From Yoonia ponticola (GTDB lineage: Bacteria > Pseudomonadota > Alphaproteobacteria > Rhodobacterales > Rhodobacteraceae), in the NCBI RefSeq assembly GCF_014199395.1, contig NZ_JACIJM010000010.1, positions 1-64,000 of the forward strand: a DNA stretch of 64,000 nucleotides, in the 5' to 3' direction. Shown piece by piece: positions 49,374-58,174 of this stretch. The notes below the pieces were generated by a model, which was not told the DNA's origin, did not search any database, and worked only from the letters and a program-made list of their open reading frames with translations. Each line of letters starts with the position of its first letter. Positions within the stretch are counted from its first letter, which is position 1. Position numbers and translations under genes: made by a program.

Positions 49374-49994
49374 TCAGGCGATGTCCTCACTTGCCTGATT
49401 GTCATCGTGCACCGCCTTACGGTGTTCACCATGCGCGTCTTTCAGGATTCCGACGCCACCCCAGGCCGCGATGCCGGCGACAATCACGCCCACGACAAGG
49501 TCCGGCCAGTTCGTTCCGAGCCAAGCCACGAGCCCGCCTGCGACGACGATTCCGAGATTGGCCGCGAAGTCGTTCCAGCTGAAGGTATTCGCCGCTCGGA
49601 TGTTCACGTCTGGATCGCGAAGCCGTGCTAGCAGCCAGACGCAAAGTGCATTGATGGACGCCGCTACCAGCGCCATAACAATCATGATCGTGCCAAGAGG
49701 ATCCGATCCGCCTACGTAGCGGCGCCAGGCGTCATACAGGATGCCAAGAGCGAAGAGGATCAGCAGGCCGCCCGAAACGTTCGCCGCTCCGCGCTTCCAC
49801 TTGGCGGAGCGGGACAGCGCGAAGAGGCTGATCGCGTAAACGAAACTGTCCGAAAGATTGTCGAGGCCATTGGCGATAAGCGCGCTTGAATCGCCGAATG
49901 CGCCCGAGGCGAAGAAAGCGATTGCCAGCCCGATGTTGAGACCCAGCACGATCCAGAGTGTGCGTCTTTCCGTTGCGTTTCTCTGCTCCGCCAT
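49374..49994 (-). CDS. Short CDF-like cation transporter
   Basis: A 206-residue protein with six hydrophobic helices and the CDF-type segments ANGLDNLSDSF and FSWNDFAANLG, but without the C-terminal domain and without an HMA domain. It ends in a His/Asp-rich tail. The ATG at 49994 is used. It lies between the MerR gene and the promoter of the transglutaminase operon and may be transcribed with the MerR gene. Metal specificity is unknown. Confidence 0.85.
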   Translation of the reverse strand: MAEQRNATERRTLWIVLGLNIGLAIAFFASGAFGDSSALIANGLDNLSDSFVYAISLFALSRSAKWKRGAANVSGGLLILFALGILYDAWRRYVGGSDPLGTIMIVMALVAASINALCVWLLARLRDPDVNIRAANTFSWNDFAANLGIVVAGGLVAWLGTNWPDLVVGVIVAGIAAWGGVGILKDAHGEHRKAVHDDNQASEDIA

Positions 49995-50076
49995 GTCAGG
50001 TATCCAAATTAGTGAATTGCCAATGAGTAACTAACGTCGGGCTTTTTGCGTTCCGATCAAAGGTCGTCGAAATTGC

Positions 50077-50505
50077 TCAGGCGCCGATCTCTTCATGGTC
50101 GGTCAGGCATTCGGAATGGTCGCGCAGTACCTCGAGCACACGGCAGTCTGAAGTCTGCCCGCCGCTGCACTCATGCACCATCCGCTTCAATTCCGTCCGC
50201 AGCGCCTCGAGCCGCGCCAATCGTTGCTCGACCTGTTTGAGTTGCCGACGGGCTATTGCATCCGCCTCCGCGCAGGACTTTCCCGGATGATCGCTGAGAT
50301 CGAGGAGCTCACGGATCGCGTCCAACGAGAATCCCAATTGCCGTGCGTGCCGGACAAATGACAAGCGGTCGAGTTCGGCGTCGCCATAGCGTCGTTGGCC
50401 CCCCTCGGTCCTGCCGGGCTCAGGCATAAGTCCGATCTGCTCGTAATACCGGATGGTCTGCACCTTTGTTCCGGTCTTCTTCGCCAGCGTCCCAATCGTC
50501 AGCAT
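50077..50505 (-). CDS. MerR-family metal-responsive regulator
   Basis: A 142-residue MerR protein with QTIRYYEQIGLMPEPG in the helix-turn-helix region. The cysteines lie in GKSCAEADAI, ECSGGQTSDCRV and SECLTDH, the same layout as in the first MerR of the window (ZntR/PbrR type). The ATG at 50505 has GGAG a few bases upstream. Candidate targets are the promoters at 50616-50646 and 49334-49364 and its own upstream repeat at 50524-50538. Confidence 0.9.
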   Translation of the reverse strand: MLTIGTLAKKTGTKVQTIRYYEQIGLMPEPGRTEGGQRRYGDAELDRLSFVRHARQLGFSLDAIRELLDLSDHPGKSCAEADAIARRQLKQVEQRLARLEALRTELKRMVHECSGGQTSDCRVLEVLRDHSECLTDHEEIGA

Positions 50506-50523
50506 TTCCGCTCCCCACATTAC

Positions 50524-50538
50524 CTACAGTGGGTGTAG
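50524..50538. promoter_or_regulatory. Inverted repeat CTACA-N5-TGTAG upstream of the MerR gene
   Basis: The arms match the CTACAG-type half-sites of the other MerR promoters, but no -35/-10 pair with a 19-bp spacer is clear here. An autoregulatory site for the MerR gene is possible. Confidence 0.5.
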
Positions 50539-50615
50539 CTTTATGCGGTGCGCATCACAAGTTTCACCTGAGCTTCACAAATCGGTGATTGTTGGCCAAT
50601 CAATGACAATCACGC

Positions 50616-50646
50616 TTGAACCTACAGTAGCTAGAGGATGTAGACG
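50616..50646 (+). promoter_or_regulatory. MerR-type promoter of the SCO1-CtaG operon
   Basis: TTGAAC (50616-50621), a 19-bp spacer holding the imperfect dyad CTACAGTAGCTAGAG (50622-50636), and TAGACG (50641-50646). This resembles PbrR-type operators (the ATAGTAACTAGAG type) more than CueR-type. It is divergent from the MerR gene and leads into a 13-gene operon. Confidence 0.78.
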
Positions 50647-50682
50647 CACTCAAAATATAGAATCAAGTTCGGGCGGAGCGGC

Positions 50683-51285
50683 GTGAGGCTTTTAGGTCTT
50701 CAGAAGGTATTGTGGGTGTTGGCGGGCGCGGCGGCGTTCGTTTTCATCTGGCTGTTACTGTGGGCGGACTACCGCGCCGACCGTGCCCAAACCGAAGACG
50801 AACAACCTTTCTTTGCGCAGTTCGAACTCACGGATCATCGCGGCATGGTCCAAACGGAGGAAGATTTCGCAGGGCGCTGGATGCTGGTCTTCTTTGGCTT
50901 CACCAATTGCCCTGACGTCTGTCCGACAACACTGGCCGAAGTCGCGGCCGTGATGGACGGACTTGGCGAGGATGCCGCAAAAGTGCAGCCGATCTTCATC
51001 TCGATTGATCCCGAACGTGATACGCCAATGGCTCTTGCCGACTTTGTGCCGCGCTTTGATGCAGGTATCATGGGTCTGACCGGAACATCCGATCAGATCG
51101 CTGAGACCGCTGAAACCTTTCCGATCTACTACGAACAAATCGACGAGGCCAGCGCGCCGGATGGCTATACAATGGGGCACACATCAAACCTGTTTCTTTT
51201 TGATCCGCAGGCGGGCTTCGCTAATTCCTGGCCCTACGGCACACCTGCCGAAGAGATCCTTGCGGATCTGAGAGAGAGGATCTGA
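50683..51285 (+). CDS. SCO1/SenC-family copper chaperone, copy 1
   Basis: A 200-residue membrane-anchored thioredoxin-fold protein. One helix at about 9-27 is followed by the SCO domain with NCPDVCP (Cys76 and Cys80) and the third copper ligand in YTMGHTSNLFLF. SCO1 delivers copper to cytochrome oxidase or keeps its cysteines reduced. GTG at 50683 has GGAG upstream. It is the first gene of the operon and precedes dsbB by only five bases. Confidence 0.9.
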   Translation: MRLLGLQKVLWVLAGAAAFVFIWLLLWADYRADRAQTEDEQPFFAQFELTDHRGMVQTEEDFAGRWMLVFFGFTNCPDVCPTTLAEVAAVMDGLGEDAAKVQPIFISIDPERDTPMALADFVPRFDAGIMGLTGTSDQIAETAETFPIYYEQIDEASAPDGYTMGHTSNLFLFDPQAGFANSWPYGTPAEEILADLRERI

Positions 51286-51290
51286 TCGCC

Positions 51291-51713
51291 ATGACCCGAC
51301 TTTCCGGAGAAACGGCCCTTGTTTTTGCTTGGATCATTGCGCTTAGCGCATCGCTTGCCGTGCTCTTCATTGGCGAGGTACTGGGTCAAACGCCTTGCAT
51401 CCTTTGCTGGTTCCAGCGCGCCTTCATGTTTCCCTTGGCTATTGTTCTTGGGCTCGGGCTGTGGTGGCAGGATCCCCGCGTGGGGCGCTATGGCGTTGCG
51501 CTGGCGCTTGGGGGGGCGGCAGTGGCGTTGTATCACCTCGGCCTCTATGTCGGGCTGATCCCCGAGGCGATTCAGCCCTGCACTGCGACCGGTCCCTCTT
51601 GTACCGACGACAACCAGGTGGTCTTCGGCATTCCGATTCCGCTGATGGCGCTTGTCGCCTTCACGATGATCGGGGTGCTGGCGGCCATTTCACTGAAGGA
51701 AAAACAAACATGA
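51291..51713 (+). CDS. dsbB: DsbB-type disulfide-bond oxidase
   Basis: A 140-residue four-helix membrane protein. The first periplasmic loop has CILC (Cys36, Cys39) and the second loop the pair in QPCTATGPSC, as in DsbB/BdbC. It would reoxidise the adjacent DsbA-like protein through quinones. Its stop overlaps the start of that gene as ATGA. Confidence 0.9.
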   Translation: MTRLSGETALVFAWIIALSASLAVLFIGEVLGQTPCILCWFQRAFMFPLAIVLGLGLWWQDPRVGRYGVALALGGAAVALYHLGLYVGLIPEAIQPCTATGPSCTDDNQVVFGIPIPLMALVAFTMIGVLAAISLKEKQT

Positions 51714-52369
51714 ATCGACGCGGTCTCGTTCTATCCGTTCTGGCTGTTGGTGCCGTAGGTTTTGGCGGCGCGGCCTGGTATGCCACCCGCCCCCAACCCG
51801 TGGCAGAGGCAGTCCCTGTCGCGCCCGAAGTGAACGATGTGCTGATCCGGTCCTATTCCCCAATCCTTGGCCCCGGAACGGCACCTGTCACGATTGTCGA
51901 GTTTTTCGATCCAGCTTGCGAGGCCTGCCGCGCCTTCTATCCCGTGGTCAAGGATATCATGGCTGAGCACGGTGATGCGGTCCGTGTCGTCATTCGATAC
52001 ACTGCCTTTCACGGTGAAGCTTCGGTGGAAGCGATCCGTGTTCTCGAAGCTGCGCGGATGCAGGATGTGTTCGAACCCGTGCTGGAAGCGGTCTTGCGCG
52101 AGCAGCCACGATGGGCGTCCCATGGCACTCCGGCACCGGGTTTGATCCTTGAGATTGCCGCAAGCGGTGGTCTGGATGTCGAAGCTGCTCGGACACAGAT
52201 GCTGGCCCCCGGTGTCGTGGCGGTGCTCAATCAAGACCGCGCTGATGTCGAAGCGGTAGGCGTGCGACAAACGCCCACGTTCTTCGTCAACGCCAAGCCG
52301 TTAGACCCGTTCGGTGAGGCGGAACTGCGGCGACTGGTGGGGGCGGAAGTTGCGGCCAGCCAAAGTTGA
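51710..52369 (+). CDS. DsbA-like thioredoxin-fold protein
   Basis: A 219-residue exported thioredoxin-like protein. A signal/anchor (about 7-25) precedes the DsbA-type fold with the active site FDPACEACRAF (CEAC) and the cis-proline segment VRQTPTFFVNA. It is paired with dsbB. It may oxidise or isomerise thiols in the DUF411, SCO1 or PCu(A)C partners of the operon. Confidence 0.9.
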   Translation: MNRRGLVLSVLAVGAVGFGGAAWYATRPQPVAEAVPVAPEVNDVLIRSYSPILGPGTAPVTIVEFFDPACEACRAFYPVVKDIMAEHGDAVRVVIRYTAFHGEASVEAIRVLEAARMQDVFEPVLEAVLREQPRWASHGTPAPGLILEIAASGGLDVEAARTQMLAPGVVAVLNQDRADVEAVGVRQTPTFFVNAKPLDPFGEAELRRLVGAEVAASQS

Positions 52370-52397
52370 TGCTCGGCCAGATACAGGAGAATTCTTC

Positions 52398-52865
52398 ATG
52401 ACCAAACTATCTTACATCAATGGTTTGCCCCTTGTCTTGCTACTCTCGGGCATGTCGTCTCCGGCATTTGCCGGTTCGGAGGATGTGGTCGTCGAAAACG
52501 CGTGGTCCCGTGCTTCAATCGGGGTAAACCGCCCTGGTGCCGTCTATATGACCGTGCGCAACACGGGCGAATACGCTGTGACGTTGACCGGACTTGCGAC
52601 ACCGCTAGCAATGATGCCCGAGATCCATGAGTCGAAAACCAACTCCAATGGCGTCAGTTCAATGGCGCCTGCAGGCGAGATCACGATTGAACCGGGCCAA
52701 AGCGTAGCATTGGAACCGGGCGGATTGCACGCCATGCTCATGATGCTGCAAAATCTGATGATCGAAGGCGAGACCTTCCCGCTGACACTGACGTTCTCGG
52801 ACGGTGGTGAAGTGGCTGTCGAGGTCCCAATTCTGGGGATCGCCGCGCGCGGGCCGGAGAGCTGA
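52398..52865 (+). CDS. PCu(A)C-type copper chaperone
   Basis: A 155-residue periplasmic protein with a signal peptide (ending PAFAG near 24) and a PCu(A)C cupredoxin-like domain. The copper motif is seen as HESKTNSNGVSSM and, further on, GLHAMLM, fitting the H(M)-X10-M-X21-H-X-M pattern of Cu(I) chaperones. The ATG at 52398 is preceded by AGGAG. It overlaps the next SCO1 gene by one base (TGATG). Confidence 0.92.
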   Translation: MTKLSYINGLPLVLLLSGMSSPAFAGSEDVVVENAWSRASIGVNRPGAVYMTVRNTGEYAVTLTGLATPLAMMPEIHESKTNSNGVSSMAPAGEITIEPGQSVALEPGGLHAMLMMLQNLMIEGETFPLTLTFSDGGEVAVEVPILGIAARGPES

Positions 52866-53491
52866 TGCAACGTCGGCATGTGGTCCAATACGGTGCAGCC
52901 GGTGTAGGCGCTGTCGCTCTGATGCTCGGGGTCGGCTGGTGGCGGGCGGATGGTCCCGGTGCACCAAAACCGGCCGGCCAAAGGCCTCTCCCCCTGTCGG
53001 CGATGGATTTCCGACTGACCGATCACGAAGGCAATGAAGTGGGCCCAGAAACCCTGATTGGACGCCCGACCATGGTGTTCTTCGGGTTCACCTACTGCCC
53101 GGATGTCTGCCCCACGACGTTATCGGATATCTCAGGTTGGCTTGAAGATCTCGGAGACGAAGCCGCGCAGATGAACGTGGTCTTCATCACAGTCGATCCG
53201 GAGCGGGACACGGTCGAGGCCATGGCCGAATATGTCGGCTATTTTCATCCGGCTATTCGCGGCTGGACGGGGCCGGCAAACCAGGTTGCCCGCGCTGCAG
53301 AAGGATTTCGTGCCTCTTATGAGCGCGTCCCAACCAAAGGCGGCGACTATACAATGAACCATACGGCAAGCGTATTCCTGTTCGATGCCAAGGGTGAACT
53401 CGTCACCATGATTGACTATCACGAGCCAAGAGAATTCGCAGTGCCGAAGATCCGGCGTGCACTGACAGAAGACGTAGAGGGGGCAACATGA
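52865..53491 (+). CDS. SCO1/SenC-family copper chaperone, copy 2
   Basis: A 208-residue anchored protein with a leading helix (about 11-26), CPDVCP near 79-84 and a late histidine in YTMNHTASVFLF. It differs clearly from copy 1, so the operon carries two SCO1 types, one on each side of the PCu(A)C chaperone. The two may serve thiol reduction and copper transfer separately. The ATG at 52865 is coupled to the chaperone stop. Confidence 0.9.
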   Translation: MQRRHVVQYGAAGVGAVALMLGVGWWRADGPGAPKPAGQRPLPLSAMDFRLTDHEGNEVGPETLIGRPTMVFFGFTYCPDVCPTTLSDISGWLEDLGDEAAQMNVVFITVDPERDTVEAMAEYVGYFHPAIRGWTGPANQVARAAEGFRASYERVPTKGGDYTMNHTASVFLFDAKGELVTMIDYHEPREFAVPKIRRALTEDVEGAT

Positions 53492-54861
53492 AGATTAGAA
53501 TTGTTTTGGCGAGCGCTGTGGTTGCAGGCGCTTTTTCGCTGACCGCCATTGCCATTTCTGGCGTTCTTTCTAAAGAACCAGTTCCTCCTGCGATTGCTGA
53601 AGCGACCCTCTGGACTCCCGATTCACTCTCGGAGCCGCAGATCGTCGAAACCAATTCAGTCCGCTCTTTTTTCGTTCAGGCGGATGACGAGTTCAGGTTC
53701 GCGCCCCTGCTCCCCCTGCCCGTCGCCCTGGCTGATGCGCCGATGCCATCTATCGAGCCCCCGCTGGTCACTTGGTCGCGCGAGATTGCGTCGGGCGAGA
53801 CGCTTGATGCGGTCCTTTCCGATGCGGGGCTGGATGCCTCGGATCGCGCCGAAATCGCCTTGGCTATTGGCGCGGAGTATGATCTTCGCCGTTTGCGTCC
53901 GGGTCACGCCATTACCGTAGTATCCACAACGGACGGCACGCCGCGTCGTGTGGAACTCGCCGTCGAAGACAGTATCCGGATTGAGACCGTCTTCGGAGAA
54001 CAGCTTGCCACCCGCGTGTTGAAGCCAGACCCTGAAATGGTGACGTTCGCGGCCGAGGCAGTGATCGAAAGCTCTGTCTTCGCGGCTTTGGACAAGGCAG
54101 GCATCCCTGCTCGCTTTGCGGTCGACATGGCGCAGATGCTGGGCGGCACAGTAGATTTTCGACGCGAACTTTCCGGTGGCGAGACGATGCGTCTTTTTTG
54201 GCGCGAAGCGCGCGACGGAAACGAGAGGATCGGTCAACCGGAACTTGCCTTCGCCGCACTGAACCTTGGTGAAACGGTCTACGAGATCGTCTGGCCGGAT
54301 GACGGCAGCGGTAAAGCAATGATCTATGTCGATGGAGAGGTCCTGCGTGTCTTTGCCCAACCGGTGGAAGGAGCGCGGCTGAGTTCTGTCTTTGGCCGTC
54401 GCACACACCCGGTCTACGGGAATGTGCGCATGCACACCGGCGTCGACTTTGCTGCGACCCGCGGTACGCCTGTAAAAGCAACGGCACCCGGACGCGTGAG
54501 CTTCATCGGACGTCGTGGTGGGTATGGCCGGGTGGTGGAGATAGCGCATGGATCCGCCACCCTGACACGATACGCACACCTCAGCGAGGTGCCGGACACA
54601 CTCGAACAAGGGCAGCGCGTGATGGCCGGAGACATGATCGGTCGCGTCGGTGCAACCGGCACCGCGACCGGCCCAAATCTCCATTATGAGGTTCTGGTCG
54701 ATGGTCGCCCGACCGATCCTCTCTCAGACGACCGACTGGCAGAGGCGGCCGAGCGGGATGCTGATGACACGGCTGCACTTGAGCGATTGGCTGAAGCACG
54801 CGCGCTACTGGCCGAGAGGCTCACCAGCGAATTTGTGCAAACCACAACCGAAAGGCTTTAA
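53488..54861 (+). CDS. M23 (LytM/NlpD-type) peptidoglycan peptidase
   Basis: A 457-residue protein with a signal/anchor (about 5-28), a long helical linker containing a DLRRLRPGHAITVV segment, and a C-terminal M23 domain with the zinc ligands in MHTGVDFAAT and HLSEVPDTLEQG to GPNLHYEVLVDG. The active-site pattern HxxxD plus HxH is complete. It cuts peptide cross-links in murein. Overlaps the SCO1 stop by four bases. Confidence 0.9.
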   Translation: MKIRIVLASAVVAGAFSLTAIAISGVLSKEPVPPAIAEATLWTPDSLSEPQIVETNSVRSFFVQADDEFRFAPLLPLPVALADAPMPSIEPPLVTWSREIASGETLDAVLSDAGLDASDRAEIALAIGAEYDLRRLRPGHAITVVSTTDGTPRRVELAVEDSIRIETVFGEQLATRVLKPDPEMVTFAAEAVIESSVFAALDKAGIPARFAVDMAQMLGGTVDFRRELSGGETMRLFWREARDGNERIGQPELAFAALNLGETVYEIVWPDDGSGKAMIYVDGEVLRVFAQPVEGARLSSVFGRRTHPVYGNVRMHTGVDFAATRGTPVKATAPGRVSFIGRRGGYGRVVEIAHGSATLTRYAHLSEVPDTLEQGQRVMAGDMIGRVGATGTATGPNLHYEVLVDGRPTDPLSDDRLAEAAERDADDTAALERLAEARALLAERLTSEFVQTTTERL

Positions 54862-54864
54862 TCC

Positions 54865-55323
54865 ATGAAACGACTGGCTCCCGCTCTTGCAGTCACGCTG
54901 GCCTTGTTTCCCGCGGCGCAAGCTGTCGCCGATGCGATCCAGATTGATGTCCGGAAGACAAACGGCTGCGGCTGTTGTCTGTCCTGGATGAAGCACCTCG
55001 AGGAAAGCGGATTCGCGCCGACAGGCGAGGACATGTTCGGGGGATCTCTTGTGCGCTTCAAACTCGACAATGGCGTGCCTCAGCGCATGGTCTCCTGCCA
55101 TACCGCTTTGGTCGACGGCTACGTGATCGAAGGCCACGTGCCGGCGGCTGACATCCAACGCCTGCTGGAGGACCGGCCAGACGCGGTAGGCCTGGCGGTG
55201 CCGGGAATGCCCTACGGGTCACCCGGCATGGGACCGGAGGACGACCGGGAGGCTTACGATGTCTTCCTGATCCACGAAGACGGATCGACCGAGGTCTACA
55301 CCAGCTACTCGGCTCCTGACTGA
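54865..55323 (+). CDS. DUF411 metal-binding protein, copy 4
   Basis: A 152-residue DUF411 protein with a signal peptide (ending AVADA near 24), NGCGCCLSW (Cys35, 37, 38), SCHTALVDGYVIEGHVP and PGMPYGSPGMGPEDD. It belongs with copy 3. The presence of this family in the operon with SCO1 and PCu(A)C links DUF411 to copper delivery. The ATG at 54865 lies three bases past the M23 stop. Confidence 0.88.
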   Translation: MKRLAPALAVTLALFPAAQAVADAIQIDVRKTNGCGCCLSWMKHLEESGFAPTGEDMFGGSLVRFKLDNGVPQRMVSCHTALVDGYVIEGHVPAADIQRLLEDRPDAVGLAVPGMPYGSPGMGPEDDREAYDVFLIHEDGSTEVYTSYSAPD

Positions 55324-55345
55324 ACTCGCGGCAGAACCTTAACAA

Positions 55346-56128
55346 TTGGAACCCCTCTACCCCATAGCGCTTGGCTTTCTTGGAAGCCTGGCCGCCGGAT
55401 CGCTGACCGCGGTCGGGGCGGTCCCCGTTCTTTTTGGGCGCATCCCGTCCCGGGCCTCGCGCGATCTGCTGCTTGGCTTCGCGGCGGGTGTCATGCTCGC
55501 GGCTTCGTTCTTCTCGCTGATCATCCCGGCTCTCGAAGCAGCTGAAGGACAGTTCGACAACGGTGCTCTCCCGGCGGCCATCGTTTGTGTTGCGATCCTA
55601 CTTGGCATGGGCGCGGTCGCTCTGACGAACGAACGGCTGCCGCATGAGCATTTCAAGACGGGGCGGGAAGGCCCAGACTCTGCTTCGCTGCGCCGCGTCT
55701 GGCTCTTCATCATTGCGATCACGATCCACAATTTCCCCGAAGGACTCGCCGTTGGTGTCGGGTTCGGGGCTGACGGTCTTTCTGGTGGCTTGCCACTTGC
55801 GATTGGCATTGGGCTGCAAAACGCTCCCGAGGGTCTCGCCGTAGCGGTCTCATTGCTTGGTGAAGGATATTCCAGGCGCCGTGCGTGGGGCATTGCCGCC
55901 CTGACAGGTCTTGTCGAGCCGTTAGGCGGGCTTCTTGGGGCTGGGATCATCAGCATCTCGCAGCCGCTGTTGCCATGGGGCCTCGCCTTCGCCGCCGGGG
56001 CGATGCTCTACGTCATCAGCCACGAAATCATTCCCGAAACCCACCGTTCCGGCCATCAAAACAGGGCGACACTCGGTCTCGCAGTCGGCCTCGTGATCAT
56101 GTTGTTCCTCGATGTATGGCTGGGATGA
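55346..56128 (+). CDS. ZIP-family metal transporter
   Basis: A 260-residue eight-helix transporter. Signature segments are ITIHNFPEGLAVG and IGLQNAPEGLAVA, with EPLGGLLGAG further on; these hold the His/Asn/Glu ligands of the ZIP metal path. ZIP proteins usually import Zn, Fe or Mn. TTG at 55346 is the start; no strong ribosome site is visible. In an otherwise exporter-rich window an importer is notable. Confidence 0.88.
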   Translation: MEPLYPIALGFLGSLAAGSLTAVGAVPVLFGRIPSRASRDLLLGFAAGVMLAASFFSLIIPALEAAEGQFDNGALPAAIVCVAILLGMGAVALTNERLPHEHFKTGREGPDSASLRRVWLFIIAITIHNFPEGLAVGVGFGADGLSGGLPLAIGIGLQNAPEGLAVAVSLLGEGYSRRRAWGIAALTGLVEPLGGLLGAGIISISQPLLPWGLAFAAGAMLYVISHEIIPETHRSGHQNRATLGLAVGLVIMLFLDVWLG

Positions 56129-56132
56129 TGAG

Positions 56133-56606
56133 ATGAAACTGAGCCATTTCCAAGGTTTCATAGCGGCTGGAGTTGCTTTTCTTGTCGATCAGGTGACAAA
56201 AGCAATTGTCGTCGCCAACGCGGCAGATTTGAGCGCTGGAATTCCGGTCTTTCCCGGTTTCAATCTTATCTATCTGCGCAACGATGGCGTGACGTTCGGA
56301 CTGCTTGGTGGAGCGCCATGGTGGAGCCTTACGGCGTTGGCCCTAGCTGTCTGCGGCTGGTTAACAGTCATGTTGGTACGCACTGCCAACCCGGTTGAGG
56401 CTATCGCCTATGGCGCGATTATCGGTGGCGCGCTCGGCAACGTCCTCGATCGCATCCGGTTTCGAGGTGTGACGGACTTCCTCGATTTCCATGCCGGATC
56501 CACACATTGGCCCGCCTTCAACATGGCGGATGTTTTCGTGGTTGGCGGCGTGGGCCTACTCCTCATAGCCCCTTGGTTGAGCGCCAAGTTTCAGGCTGGC
56601 ACATGA
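56133..56606 (+). CDS. lspA: Lipoprotein signal peptidase II, second copy
   Basis: A 157-residue LspA: FLVDQVTKAIV near 20-30, IYLRNDGVTFGLLGG, IGGALGNVLDRIRF (first catalytic Asp) and FNMADVFVVGG (second). It precedes lnt with a 4-base overlap, giving two consecutive lipoprotein-maturation steps. With the copy at 24468 the window holds two accessory lspA genes, each next to a DUF411 gene. Confidence 0.92.
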   Translation: MKLSHFQGFIAAGVAFLVDQVTKAIVVANAADLSAGIPVFPGFNLIYLRNDGVTFGLLGGAPWWSLTALALAVCGWLTVMLVRTANPVEAIAYGAIIGGALGNVLDRIRFRGVTDFLDFHAGSTHWPAFNMADVFVVGGVGLLLIAPWLSAKFQAGT

Positions 56607-58174
56607 TGGCGGGCTTGCGACCACTGACGGGTCGTGGCCGTTACATTCCCCTGCGATCAGGGATTAGCTTTATGGCGGGCGGTTTAACGGTTTTAGCCCT
56701 TCCACCGTTCTCATGGCTCATCGTTGTTCCAGTCGCCTTCTCAGCACTCTTTCTCGTGCTCCGGCAGGTTTCGACAGTGCCTGCCTTCTTCATCGGCTGG
56801 GTCTTCGGAATGGGCCAGTTCGGGATTGGAATTTCCTGGATCGCCGAGAGCTTTTACGTCGATGCCGAACGTTTCGGCGCACTGGCGATCCCGGCGGTCG
56901 CGGGTCTGTCCGCCGGACTTGCCATCTTCCCGGGCATGGCGGCGATGCTTTTTGCCACCATCATGCAGCGCCGAGCTTTCGGCGGCATTGCGGCGAACCT
57001 TCTTTTTGCAACCTGCTGGGCGGTCACGGAATGGCTGCGGGGTCATATCCTGACGGGGTTTCCCTGGAACCTTGCCGCTTATGCCCTTGTCGACTATGCC
57101 GCCCTGCGCCAACCCGCCGCTTGGGTCGGAAGCTACGGTTTGGGCTTTCTCACGGTCTTCATCGGCATATTGCCAGGTGTGTTGACTGTGGCGGCGCCAA
57201 AGAGACGCGCGCCTGTTCTCGTGCTCTTCGCCGTTGCTGTGACGGGTCTCTGGGTTGGCGGTGCGCTTCGGTCAGGGCAGGACGTGCCGCCGACAGACGT
57301 TGCCTTGCGCATCGTCCAAGGCAATGTGCCACAAGTCGAGAAGTGGGCACCGGGCAGCCGCGAGCGAACCTTGGAAAAATACCTGGGCTTGTCCGCGCAA
57401 CCCGGACGTTTCGATGTGCTGCTTTGGCCGGAAACGGCCTTTCCCGGTTTTCTGGACGAAGATGCTGCGGCACGCGCGCGGATATCTGCAGCTTTGCCAG
57501 ACGGCAGGATCCTACTGACAGGTGCGCCTGACCGAGTGGAGGGCGATGGGGGAACCAGATATTTCAACACGGTTCAGGCCTATGACAGCAGCGGCGAGGT
57601 TCTGACGGGATATGCAAAACATCATCTTGTTCCGTTCGGGGAATATGTGCCCCTGAAAGGCTGGCTGCCCATTGAACGACTGACCGAAGGTTTGGGCGAT
57701 TTCACGCCAGGATCAGGGCCACGCACGCTGGCGATCCCGGGTGCGCCTCTGGTCGCGGTGGCGATCTGTTACGAAATCATTTTTCCGGGCCAAGTAGTCG
57801 ATGACCTTTTTCGCCCCGACTGGATTTTCAATGCAACAAATGATGCCTGGTTCGGTACCACCATCGGCCCCGAGCAGCACCTCGCCTCCGCGCGCATGCG
57901 CGCGGTTGAAGAAGGGCTTCCTGTGGTCCGGGCGGCCAACACCGGGATTTCCGCGGTCATCGACGCCAAGGGAGAGATCATCGCGCGCCTCGAGACCGGA
58001 CAAACTGGTGTCATAGATGCCAGCCTGCCGACAGCGCTTGCGCCCACACCTTACGCTCGTTTCGGTGATTGGACATTGCTGGCGCTCATCTGTGCGGTCT
58101 GGGCCCTAGCCTTTACCGTCGGATTGGCCGGACGACGTTTCAATTCAGAAAAATCAAAATCGGAGGACTCGTGA
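56603..58174 (+). CDS. lnt: Apolipoprotein N-acyltransferase
   Basis: A 523-residue inner-membrane enzyme that N-acylates lipoproteins after LspA cleavage. A six- to eight-helix N-terminal part precedes a nitrilase domain with the catalytic triad Glu (LLWPETAFPG), Lys (GYAKHHLVPFGEY) and Cys (VAICYEIIF), and a last helix near the C-terminus. The ATG at 56603 overlaps the lspA stop. A plasmid-type accessory copy of an essential gene is unusual. Confidence 0.92.
   Translation: MMAGLRPLTGRGRYIPLRSGISFMAGGLTVLALPPFSWLIVVPVAFSALFLVLRQVSTVPAFFIGWVFGMGQFGIGISWIAESFYVDAERFGALAIPAVAGLSAGLAIFPGMAAMLFATIMQRRAFGGIAANLLFATCWAVTEWLRGHILTGFPWNLAAYALVDYAALRQPAAWVGSYGLGFLTVFIGILPGVLTVAAPKRRAPVLVLFAVAVTGLWVGGALRSGQDVPPTDVALRIVQGNVPQVEKWAPGSRERTLEKYLGLSAQPGRFDVLLWPETAFPGFLDEDAAARARISAALPDGRILLTGAPDRVEGDGGTRYFNTVQAYDSSGEVLTGYAKHHLVPFGEYVPLKGWLPIERLTEGLGDFTPGSGPRTLAIPGAPLVAVAICYEIIFPGQVVDDLFRPDWIFNATNDAWFGTTIGPEQHLASARMRAVEEGLPVVRAANTGISAVIDAKGEIIARLETGQTGVIDASLPTALAPTPYARFGDWTLLALICAVWALAFTVGLAGRRFNSEKSKSEDS

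Noticed and set aside
53656..54684. 342-codon minus-strand frame
   Set aside because: Antisense to the M23 peptidase gene, which is complete and coupled to its neighbours.
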